From: Candidatus Puniceispirillum sp.
GTDB taxonomy: Bacteria > Pseudomonadota > Alphaproteobacteria > Puniceispirillales > Puniceispirillaceae
Direction of reading: 5' to 3'
NCBI GenBank assembly: GCA_018668795.1
Contig: JABJBD010000015.1
Coordinates: 1-6,971, forward strand
DNA length: 6,971 nt
Shown: positions 1 to 5,941 of the stretch, piece by piece
How positions within the stretch are numbered: position 1 is the first letter of the stretch
How the letters are laid out: every line of letters begins with the position of its first letter
The notes under the pieces: generated by a model
What the model saw: only the letters and a program-made list of their open reading frames with translations
Databases searched by the model: none
Told to the model about the DNA's origin: nothing
Program-made: the position numbers and the translations under genes

Positions 1-46
1 AAAAAGTCTTAAAATTTATACTTTTATGGTTATGTGCAAAAAAACA

Positions 47-75
47 TTGAAATTTCTATATTTCATTTTTTAAAT
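47..75 (+). promoter_or_regulatory. Possible sigma-70 promoter of the desaturase gene
   Basis: TTGAAA at 47-52 resembles a -35 box. After a 17-base spacer, TTAAAT at 70-75 matches four of six -10 positions. The whole stretch 1-93 is very AT-rich and holds no gene. The match is weak and other placements in such AT-rich DNA are possible, so this is only the best-looking candidate. No operator-like palindrome was seen next to it. Confidence 0.3.
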
Positions 76-109
76 ATGACGACAGCTTAATTTGATAAAG
101 GTGTAGTCG

Positions 110-1261
110 ATGAACCCTGTTTCACAACGAGTCACGGACAGTATGTTCGAACCGATGATTGATGTCAGCAAAAACCTGAATATTCGCTGGTACCGTTGCC
201 CAGTAGATAAAGCAGTCCTTCGTGATCTCATGAAGCCTGATGATATAAAGGGATTGTCTCATGCCATAGGGCATCTGACATTATGGGGTGTTTTGGGCGC
301 GACCGCGTTCTATATGTTTATGCAGGAAATATGGGTTGGTTTTTTTGTTGCTCTTTTCTTGCAGGGCGTTGTGGCATCATTTTTTACCGCGCCACATCAT
401 GAGCTATGCCATAAGACCGTATTCAAAACCAAATGGCTGAATGATTTCTTTTTGTATATTTTTGCCCTTCTGGGATGGCAGAATTTCCGTATCTATCAAT
501 TCAGTCATAATTATCATCATCGCTTTACATTGCATATTGAAGGCGACCGCGAAGAGGTTATGCCAGCCACTCCTTCCTTGCGCCTCTGGTATTTATTACA
601 GCTTTTCACTATCAATATAACAGGCGGGTATCAGTCAAAGGCGATCTTGCCAACCTTGATCAATTTTACCCAGATTACCTTAAACCGTTTTGATAATCCC
701 TATAATTCCTGGGGAAGTGAATTATATGCAGGGTGTGACGATCATCGCGCCAAAGCCAAGAATTGGGCGCGGATTGTCCTTGTTTTTCATGCGGGTGTGA
801 TTGGGGGGTCAGTTGCGATCGGGCATCCTATTCTGGCACTTTTGATTTCTGGTTCGGTCTTTATCGCAAATGCACATCGCTACTTTGTTGGCGTGCCAAT
901 GCATTGCGGTTTAAAGCATGACAACGCCGATTTCCGCAAATGTGTGCGAACCATTACGTTAGATCCCCTTTCTGAGTTTTTATATTGGCACATGAACTGG
1001 CATCTGGAGCACCATATGTTCGCTGGGGTGCCTTGTTATAATCTTGAAAAGCTTTATCACGCGACCGCCAAAGATATGCCAACGCCGCGGACATTATGGG
1101 GGGCGTGGCAGGAAATGCGCGAAACGTGGCATCGGCAAAAGGTGGAACCTGATTATGCTTTTGATACATTCGTGCCAAGTCCAGCTGTGAATAATATCAA
1201 ACAGGAAGCCAACCTTGAAGCATCAGTAGGTGATATTGATCAGCATGCGTCGGCAAAATAG
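110..1261 (+). CDS. Membrane fatty acid desaturase-family diiron enzyme
   Basis: This 383-residue integral membrane protein has the three histidine clusters of the fatty acid desaturase/hydroxylase superfamily: HHELCH at residues 96-101, HNYHH at 133-137 and HLEHH at 298-302, the last inside WHMNWHLEHH. In this family the histidines bind a di-iron centre that uses O2 and reducing equivalents to desaturate or hydroxylate a lipid-like substrate on the cytoplasmic face. Hydrophobic segments lie at about 53-72, 74-94, 112-124 and 221-258. The third box follows the family-typical block DFRKCVRTITLDPLSEFLYW (274-293). The tail after about residue 345 is hydrophilic. The ATG at 110 has a good ribosome site (AAAGG at 97-101, 8-base spacer). 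The gene appears monocistronic and converges on the exporter gene 8 bases away. The family is clear. The substrate (acyl chain, alkane, carotenoid or other) cannot be read from the sequence. Confidence 0.88.
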   Translation: MNPVSQRVTDSMFEPMIDVSKNLNIRWYRCPVDKAVLRDLMKPDDIKGLSHAIGHLTLWGVLGATAFYMFMQEIWVGFFVALFLQGVVASFFTAPHHELCHKTVFKTKWLNDFFLYIFALLGWQNFRIYQFSHNYHHRFTLHIEGDREEVMPATPSLRLWYLLQLFTINITGGYQSKAILPTLINFTQITLNRFDNPYNSWGSELYAGCDDHRAKAKNWARIVLVFHAGVIGGSVAIGHPILALLISGSVFIANAHRYFVGVPMHCGLKHDNADFRKCVRTITLDPLSEFLYWHMNWHLEHHMFAGVPCYNLEKLYHATAKDMPTPRTLWGAWQEMRETWHRQKVEPDYAFDTFVPSPAVNNIKQEANLEASVGDIDQHASAK

Positions 1262-1269
1262 GTAGCGAA

Positions 1270-2040
1270 TCAAAGCGCGTAAATTCCATCGAGAATGAGT
1301 TTGATCGATACGATGCTAACCATGCTGTACATGAACGGATAGAATATTTCGGCCTTCATGCGTTTGACTATATAAGCGCCAGCAAGTGTGGCAATGATGG
1401 CCACTGGAAACATTGGAAGCAGTGCTGAAAAATTTTGCTGATCAAACTGTCCCAATGCGTAATAGGGAATGATTTTGCTAGAATTCATGACCGCAAAGAA
1501 AACCACACTTGTGCCTGTGTAAAGACCAGGCGGCATTCGCATAGGCATCACATGAATCTGGAATGTTGGGCCGCCAGCATGCGCAACAAAACTGGTAAAG
1601 CCAGACAGCAAACCCCAGAAATATGCCCCCAGTGGATTATTGCCTTTAGCTGTATTAGCTATTTTATATCTTGCTCTTACGACAGTCAGAATAACAAAAC
1701 CTAGGGCAACAAGGCCGACCAAAAGCCGCACGGCCGCTTCTGAAACAATCGATGCCGTTAGCCAGCCAACAGTAATACCGACAAGCCCGGCAGGCACCAT
1801 CTGCCACAATATGCGCTTGTCCCATTGCCCACGCCATGTCCACAGACTGACTGCATCCATCAGCAGATAGATGGGCAAAAGCAAAGCGGCCGCCTGCAAC
1901 GGTGGCATGAATAGCGCCATAATAGGCACCCCCAGAAGACTAAAAGCCCCGCCCAACCCGCCTTTCGACAGACCAACAAAAGCAACGGCAATTAGGCAAG
2001 CTGTCAGCATAACAGGATCAGATAGAATCATATTTTCCAT
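1270..2040 (-). CDS. TauE/SafE (TSUP) family membrane anion exporter
   Basis: This 256-residue, almost entirely hydrophobic protein belongs to the TauE/SafE family (also called TSUP). Members move sulfite, sulfoacetate or other small organosulfur or carboxylate anions across the inner membrane. The two repeated family motifs are visible: GLSKGGLGG at residues 23-31 near the N-terminus and GFTSFVAHAGGP at 147-158 opening the second half, consistent with the internal duplication of about 4+4 helices. Length is normal for the family. The ATG at 2040 lacks a clear ribosome site. An alternative ATG three codons in (2031) is preceded by GGAAA, so the exact start is uncertain by three residues. The gene diverges from a glutathione S-transferase gene and shares its 165-base control region, suggesting a link to sulfur or thiol metabolism, but this is inference. 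The transported substrate is unknown. Confidence 0.87.
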   Translation of the reverse strand: MENMILSDPVMLTACLIAVAFVGLSKGGLGGAFSLLGVPIMALFMPPLQAAALLLPIYLLMDAVSLWTWRGQWDKRILWQMVPAGLVGITVGWLTASIVSEAAVRLLVGLVALGFVILTVVRARYKIANTAKGNNPLGAYFWGLLSGFTSFVAHAGGPTFQIHVMPMRMPPGLYTGTSVVFFAVMNSSKIIPYYALGQFDQQNFSALLPMFPVAIIATLAGAYIVKRMKAEIFYPFMYSMVSIVSIKLILDGIYAL

Positions 2041-2104
2041 TCAAAGGATGCTTTCAACTGGGGCAGGGATACTTTCAAATGTGAATAGGTATATTAAATA
2101 TGCT

Positions 2105-2141
2105 TGTTTTACAGATGGCGCTATGAATTTTATGTAAAACA
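2105..2141. promoter_or_regulatory. Paired TGT-N3-ACA palindromes, candidate operator
   Basis: TGTTTTACA (2105-2113) and TGTAAAACA (2133-2141) form a perfect 9-base inverted repeat with a 19-base spacer. Each arm is also a palindrome of the form TGT-N3-ACA, so the site can equally be read as two copies of one operator spaced 28 bases centre to centre. It lies in the gap shared by the divergent exporter and GST genes, just upstream of a weak GST promoter candidate (TTGGTT 2144-2149, TATTCT 2166-2171). The symmetry is seen directly. Binding by a dimeric regulator is inference, and no regulator gene is present nearby. Confidence 0.45.
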
Positions 2142-2205
2142 TCTTGGTTTCGAGATGATAATCTTTATTCTGATATCAATTTGGATATTGTAAAAGGTTT
2201 TGATT

Positions 2206-2901
2206 ATGGCTTCTCTTCCACATTTACGGCTTGTTTATTTCAAGATGCGCGCGCTTACAGAAACAACGCAAATGATGTTGCATTATGGTGCAGTGCCTTA
2301 CAGTTATGAAATGGCTTGGGATTATTATGGCAAGCCATGGTCAGAAATAAAACCAACAGTAGCCTATAAACAGCTACCACTTCTGGTTGTCGATAATGAA
2401 ACTGAGATTACACAAAGTGGCGCTATCGTCAGGTTTCTTGCCCCGCTTACGGGCACAATGCCAGATGATAGACTTTTGGCAGCAAAGGTTGATGCTGCTT
2501 TTGAGGCGTCGCAAGCCATGTTTCGCCCCCTAAATCCTATTGTAAATTTTGCAGTTGGTGATGATTTTATGAAACGGCGCGATGGCCTCATGGATGGGCT
2601 GTTAAGCCAACTTGATGACTTTGAAAGACTTTTGAACAGAACACCAGATGGTGATTTCATGTTTGGCGCGAAACCGTTCTATTGCGACTTTGGTGTTTAT
2701 CATCATATTTCATTGGCTTTGATGCTTGATCAAGATTTACTGGCTAACTTTCCAGCGGTTAGACGTATGATGCTTGCGGTCGAAGGGCTGAACGGGGTAA
2801 AGGCATATCTCGACAGCCGACCAGAACTGATTGGTGTGGGCATCCAGCCGCAAATGATCATCAATGGTGCTTCGGTGCCAACAGGTGTAATCGCAGACTG
2901 A
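2206..2901 (+). CDS. Glutathione S-transferase (sigma-like fold)
   Basis: This is a soluble cytoplasmic protein of 231 residues, a normal length for the family. The N-terminal thioredoxin-like domain (about residues 7-80) starts with LRLVYFKMRALTE, where Tyr11 sits at the catalytic tyrosine position of sigma/alpha/mu-type GSTs. KQLPLLVVD at 55-63 supplies the cis-proline loop (Pro58), and TQSGAIVRFLA at 69-79 supplies the Gln-Ser pair that holds the gamma-glutamyl group of glutathione. A helical C-terminal domain follows (about 90-215). A TTG in frame at 2200 also opens the frame, but the ribosome site AAAGG at 2193-2197 sits 8 bases before the ATG at 2206 and only 2 bases before that TTG, so the ATG is chosen. 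It converges on tupA with 21 bases between stops. The activity is probably glutathione conjugation or peroxide or isomerase chemistry. The substrate is not predictable. Confidence 0.88.
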   Translation: MASLPHLRLVYFKMRALTETTQMMLHYGAVPYSYEMAWDYYGKPWSEIKPTVAYKQLPLLVVDNETEITQSGAIVRFLAPLTGTMPDDRLLAAKVDAAFEASQAMFRPLNPIVNFAVGDDFMKRRDGLMDGLLSQLDDFERLLNRTPDGDFMFGAKPFYCDFGVYHHISLALMLDQDLLANFPAVRRMMLAVEGLNGVKAYLDSRPELIGVGIQPQMIINGASVPTGVIAD

Positions 2902-2922
2902 TTGTAATTATGTTTCTTTTAG

Positions 2923-3759
2923 CTATCTATCGGCATTAGGGAAAAACAGTTGCACCCCATTGCGGCGATAGGCACCGATATGCTTTTGACCAGTTGGCGA
3001 CACAAGCCAGCTGGCAAAATTTTCTGCTAAAACCTGTTTAACATGCGGGCATCGTTCTGCATTGATTGTAACCACCCCATATTGGTTGAACAAAGGCGGG
3101 TCGCTTTCAAACAGAATTTTATGGTTTGCTTTATTGGCGAATGCGATCCATGTGCCACGGTCGCTGATAGCATAGCTATTAGCCTGAACAGCAAAATTGA
3201 GCGTTGCTCCCATGCCAAGTCCGGTATCCAGATACCATTGGTCATGCAGAGCATCAGGACTGAGGCCAGCACTTTGCCATAAGCGCAATTCGGCTTTGTG
3301 GGTGCCGCTATCATCACCTCGCGTGGCAAATTTACTTTGCTGTGCATAAATCATCTGCAAGGCTTCGGCGACGGTATCTGCCTTGTTAATGCCAGCAGGG
3401 TCATGATTTGGGCCAACAACGACAAAATCATTATACATGACATTACGCCGCTTTGCGCCATATCCGGCATTCACAAAATCCTCTTCATCGGGCTTTGAAT
3501 GAACCAGCAAAAGGTCGCCGTCACAATTTCGGGCGTTACGTAATGCCTGACCTGTGCCAACCGCCACTACACGCACCTCGATACCGCTTTGTTCGGTAAA
3601 ACGTGGCAGTAGGTGATCGTAAAGGCCAGAATTCTGCGTCGATGTAGTCGATTGCAAAATCATAAAAGGCATATCGGCAAAGGCCGTGCGCGATATATGT
3701 GCAGAAGCCATGACCATGATAACAATAATTAGATGATTTACATTTTGAAACATACGCAT
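2923..3759 (-). CDS. tupA: Periplasmic tungstate-binding protein TupA
   Basis: This is the substrate-binding subunit of the tungstate ABC importer, 278 residues from the chosen start. A signal peptide is evident: basic residue 2, hydrophobic core about 10-20, and AFA (26-28) followed by Asp29 as a likely signal peptidase I site. TupA hallmarks follow in order: STTSTQNSG (37-45), the oxyanion-binding start of the mature chain; VGTGQAL (67-73); GDLLLVHSKPDEEDFV (81-96); VMYNDFVVVGP (107-117); TRGDDSGTH (146-154); TGLGMGATL (179-187); and YAISDRGTW (196-204). These favour TupA over molybdate ModA. The reading frame stays open up to 3882 inside tupC, but only the ATG at 3759 (or at 3753) gives an N-terminal signal peptide and avoids a long overlap. 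GAAAG lies 7 bases before 3759. It is the last gene of the tup operon, starting 28 bases after the tupC stop codon. Confidence 0.93.
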   Translation of the reverse strand: MRMFQNVNHLIIVIMVMASAHISRTAFADMPFMILQSTTSTQNSGLYDHLLPRFTEQSGIEVRVVAVGTGQALRNARNCDGDLLLVHSKPDEEDFVNAGYGAKRRNVMYNDFVVVGPNHDPAGINKADTVAEALQMIYAQQSKFATRGDDSGTHKAELRLWQSAGLSPDALHDQWYLDTGLGMGATLNFAVQANSYAISDRGTWIAFANKANHKILFESDPPLFNQYGVVTINAERCPHVKQVLAENFASWLVSPTGQKHIGAYRRNGVQLFFPNADR

Positions 3760-3787
3760 GGCTTGGCTTTCAAACGGCAACAGATAA

Positions 3788-4465
3788 TCAGGCGCGATGA
3801 TAGGCAATATATGATTTTGCAACATCATGTAACGGATTTGCAAAAAAGTCTTTTGCGCTCCTATCTTCGATGATTTTGCCATGGTCTATGAATAGCACAT
3901 GATCCGCGAGCCTGCGCGCTTGCGCCAAATTATGGGTGGTCATGATGATCGTTGCACCATTTTTCTGGGCGTGGTCAATCAGTGACTCTATTTTTGCGCT
4001 GGCTTCAAAATCAAGATTGGCCGAAGGCTCATCCAGAAATAATATATCTGGTTTGCTTGCCATCGCGCCAATGAAGGCCAGTTTTTGCTGTTCACCCCCT
4101 GATAGCTGGCGGGCAGGTGTATGCATTTGATTCATCAGTCCTGCGCGTTTAAACCAATGAATTTTTTCAGTCGGGCTTAAATGAGGACATAAAAAATCAA
4201 AATGACGTGATGCGCTTCGCCGAAGCAGAATTGGCTTTTGAAAGACCATCTTTTGCGACTTTGCGGGTGGTGCCGAAATTGTGCCGCTATCTGGCGTGAT
4301 GATGCCATGCAACGCTTGGAGCAACAGGCTTTTTCCAGCGCCATTGTGTCCCAGAAGCATAGTGTTCTTGCCTTTTGAAATATGCGTCGTCACCTCATTC
4401 AAAATAGCAGTACCATTACGTATGATGAATAACGCTTCAGCTTTTATAATGGCGTTATCAGACAT
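3788..4465 (-). CDS. tupC: Tungstate ABC transporter ATPase TupC
   Basis: This is the cytoplasmic ATPase that powers tungstate import through TupB, 225 residues from the chosen start. All ABC motifs are intact: Walker A GHNGAGKS (39-46), Q-loop Gln76, signature LSGGEQ (121-126), Walker B ILFLDEP (141-147, catalytic Glu146), D-loop SANLD (148-152) and H-loop His178. It is short and lacks the C-terminal regulatory (TOBE) domain found in ModC-type molybdate ATPases, as expected for TupC. The frame is open up to 4528, but the ATG at 4465 has AAAAGG 9 bases upstream, begins just before the family-typical N-terminus, and overlaps the tupB stop by 8 bases (ATGTCTGA). That arrangement suggests translational coupling. 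The longer start would place about 60 bases deeper inside tupB with no ribosome site seen. The assignment to tungstate rests on tupA and tupB beside it. Confidence 0.92.
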   Translation of the reverse strand: MSDNAIIKAEALFIIRNGTAILNEVTTHISKGKNTMLLGHNGAGKSLLLQALHGIITPDSGTISAPPAKSQKMVFQKPILLRRSASRHFDFLCPHLSPTEKIHWFKRAGLMNQMHTPARQLSGGEQQKLAFIGAMASKPDILFLDEPSANLDFEASAKIESLIDHAQKNGATIIMTTHNLAQARRLADHVLFIDHGKIIEDRSAKDFFANPLHDVAKSYIAYHRA

Positions 4466-5171
4466 CAATCGTTGCCTTTTTAAAGTAATGCCGCAAAAAT
4501 TGGCTGGCGATATTGACCAGTAATGCAATCGATAGCAGCACTAGTCCCAAAGCCATGGCGATAGCCAGTTCACCTTTTGACGTTTCCAGGGCAATCGCCG
4601 TGGTCATTACCCGCGTAGTATGACGGATATTACCGCCGACGATAATGACGGCGCCTACTTCGGAAATGGCGCGTCCAAAACACGCCAGACCAATGGTAAT
4701 CAGCGCGATACGAGCATCAACAACCAAAACCATAATGCGCCGTATGGCATTGATGCCAAGCGAGGTAAAAAGTGGCTTATATTCATTGTTCAATGTTTCA
4801 AATATCTGCCGTGACAGGGCAATTGACATGGGTATGACAAGAACACTTTGAGCAAGAATCATTGCATAAGGCGTATAAAGAATGTCCAGCCAGCCAAGTG
4901 GGCCAGATCGTGAAATCAGAATATAGATAAGTAAACCGACAACCACTGGGGGCATGCTTAGAAAAGTGTTTGATATGACGATTAATGTCTGTGCGCCAAA
5001 GAATTTCTTGCTAGCTAAAACAGCCCCAAGCGGCATGCCAATGACAAGCGAAATGATAACGGCAGTAAGGCTTACTTTCAAAGACAGGCCAATAATGCCC
5101 ATCAATTCGGCGTTCCCCGCCAGCAATAAATCAAATGCTAGTTTAAAAGGCGTCCAAAAGTCCAAAAACAT
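4458..5171 (-). CDS. tupB: Tungstate ABC transporter permease TupB
   Basis: This is the inner-membrane channel subunit of the tungstate importer, 237 residues with about five to six membrane segments (about 26-54, 62-88, 100-120, 152-165, 171-180 and 203-225). The cytoplasmic loop that contacts the ATPase is around 132-150. The block FGRAISEVGAVIIVGGNIR (165-183) followed by TRVMTTAIALETSKGEL (186-202) is highly characteristic of TupB/WtpB-type permeases. It is the first of three co-transcribed tup genes, and its stop overlaps the tupC start. The start is slightly odd: AGGAG touches the ATG at 5171 with no spacer, while a TTG at codon 3 (5165) lies 6 bases after it. The true start could therefore be either, a difference of two residues. 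The preceding 109-base gap, with a hairpin, probably holds the promoter. Confidence 0.92.
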   Translation of the reverse strand: MFLDFWTPFKLAFDLLLAGNAELMGIIGLSLKVSLTAVIISLVIGMPLGAVLASKKFFGAQTLIVISNTFLSMPPVVVGLLIYILISRSGPLGWLDILYTPYAMILAQSVLVIPMSIALSRQIFETLNNEYKPLFTSLGINAIRRIMVLVVDARIALITIGLACFGRAISEVGAVIIVGGNIRHTTRVMTTAIALETSKGELAIAMALGLVLLSIALLVNIASQFLRHYFKKATIDV

Positions 5172-5280
5172 CTCCTGTTTTCACGGCTCAACTAGATGCC
5201 GCACAGGGCATCATAAATATCATCTGGTGCCGAAAATAACAGAATAAAATCGGAATGGCTGATTGATGATGTTGATAAGT
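5172..5280 (-). promoter_or_regulatory. tupB upstream region, probable promoter of tupBCA
   Basis: This 109-base gap separates the DUF2244 gene from tupB on the same strand and is the likely place for the tup promoter and its control. Read on the minus strand, TATGAT (plus-strand 5210-5215) matches five of six -10 positions, but no convincing -35 box lies 16-18 bases upstream. The -10 candidate abuts the hairpin at 5195-5212. No rho-independent terminator for the DUF2244 gene was seen here, so read-through from that gene into tupB is possible. The classic ModE-box pattern was not recognised. Confidence 0.35.
5195..5212 (-). promoter_or_regulatory. Hairpin/inverted repeat in tup leader
   Basis: GATGCC (5195-5200) and GGCATC (5207-5212) are a perfect 6-base inverted repeat around a 6-base loop, about 24 bases upstream of the tupB start. 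One arm could instead pair imperfectly with GGTGCC at 5226-5231, giving two mutually exclusive folds. There is no U-run next to it, so it is not a standard terminator. It could be an operator half-site pair or a leader RNA structure. Its position before an oxyanion importer makes metal-responsive control worth testing, but nothing in the sequence proves it. Confidence 0.35.
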
Positions 5281-5802
5281 CTATTTGTGGTTAAGTTGGC
5301 GTTCGCGTGCCCTGCCAATCATACTGCTCAGTTCATCAGCAAGATGCTGTTTCTCGGCTGGATGCAAAAAGCTACCAATTTCGGTGTTTTTGCCATGACT
5401 TGTCAGAATAACGCGCTGGCGGTAACGCTGTGCTGATGTCGGTGCCACTGAGGGGACGACCTGGACACGAAGCCACGCGGTAGATAAGCGTTCGACGTCA
5501 ACCTTGCCGCGAGGGTCCGAACGATGGATGACCAGATCATCAGCTTCGGTTATAAGGGTTTCACGGCGACGCGCTGCCCGGTAATTCAACTTGAACGCAC
5601 CCCAGACAATCAACAGTTCCAGCCCAAGAAAACCAATAACGGGCCACGCACCTGCCAGAAAGAAGCCAAAACCAATGACAAAGGCAAGTGATCCAATTGC
5701 CACCATGACAATGCCAAAGCCCTTTGCCGATAAAGACCGGTGTGGCCATATCGTCAAATGTTCACTTGCTACATGATGATGTTTTGATGAATCTGTAATC
5801 AT
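5281..5802 (-). CDS. DUF2244 family membrane protein
   Basis: This 173-residue protein matches the DUF2244 family, which is common in alphaproteobacteria and has no established function. The family landmarks are PHRSLSAKGF near the N-terminus (20-29), a first membrane helix about 29-50, GAWPVIGFLG (51-60), a second helix to about 70, and the NYRAARRRE stretch (73-81). A soluble domain of beta character follows, with DPRGKVDVERLSTAWLRV (96-113), where Trp110 is typical. The predicted topology is two helices forming a hairpin, with most of the chain on one side of the membrane. The ATG at 5802 has no visible ribosome site. A TTGACG box upstream raises the possibility of a short or missing leader. 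It lies 109 bases upstream of tupB on the same strand. Co-transcription with tup is possible, but a functional link is not supported by the sequence. Confidence 0.83.
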   Translation of the reverse strand: MITDSSKHHHVASEHLTIWPHRSLSAKGFGIVMVAIGSLAFVIGFGFFLAGAWPVIGFLGLELLIVWGAFKLNYRAARRRETLITEADDLVIHRSDPRGKVDVERLSTAWLRVQVVPSVAPTSAQRYRQRVILTSHGKNTEIGSFLHPAEKQHLADELSSMIGRARERQLNHK

Positions 5803-5808
5803 CTAGTT

Positions 5809-5837
5809 AAAATGAATTTAAGTTTTCTCATCGTCAA
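5809..5837 (-). promoter_or_regulatory. Weak promoter candidate for the DUF2244 gene
   Basis: Read on the minus strand, TTGACG (plus-strand 5832-5837) matches five of six -35 positions. At 17 bases the -10 position reads CATTTT, which is poor. A 19-base spacer would give TTTTAA and a transcript beginning at or near the start codon. The -35 match is good and the -10 match is not, so confidence is low. The 139-base gap it sits in also has to contain the promoter of the divergent dioxygenase gene, for which no clear boxes were found. Confidence 0.25.
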
Positions 5838-5941
5838 GGGGCGATCTGACGCATGATTAAATACGCATTCAAGTTTGGTTCTGTATTGCTCTTATAGATG
5901 CATACGTTACTATGGTGTTTGGCTGTATCGCTGGAGTTATT

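Noticed and set aside
1435..2137. Three plus-strand open frames opposite the exporter gene
   Set aside because: They have no recognisable family features and composition typical of the reverse of a membrane protein gene. The minus-strand frame has clear TSUP motifs.
2364..2660. Minus-strand open frame opposite the GST gene
   Set aside because: Low-complexity Ser/Lys-rich translation with no family features. It is a shadow of the GST frame.
3760..3882. N-terminal 41-residue extension of TupA from an ATG at 3882
   Set aside because: It would overlap tupC by about 95 bases and bury the signal peptide inside the protein. The ATG at 3759 gives a normal exported binding protein.
4466..4528. N-terminal 21-residue extension of TupC
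   Set aside because: It lies inside tupB, with no ribosome site seen. The ATG at 4465 has AAAAGG at good spacing and the usual overlap with the tupB stop.
3788..5171. Molybdate (modBC) rather than tungstate transporter
   Set aside because: The ATPase lacks the C-terminal TOBE domain of ModC, the permease has the TupB/WtpB block GRAISEVGA, and the binding protein has the TTST/SRGDxSGTH-type TupA motifs. Specificity still needs a binding assay.
5849..5868. Direct repeat ACGCAT (5849-5854 and 5863-5868) in the gap before the dioxygenase gene
   Set aside because: Only six identical bases, spaced 14 apart. This is too short to call a regulator site without comparative data.
5912..5941. Earlier ATG for the dioxygenase
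   Set aside because: The ten extra residues precede the conserved family N-terminus, and no ribosome site lies before 5912, whereas GGAG sits correctly before 5942.
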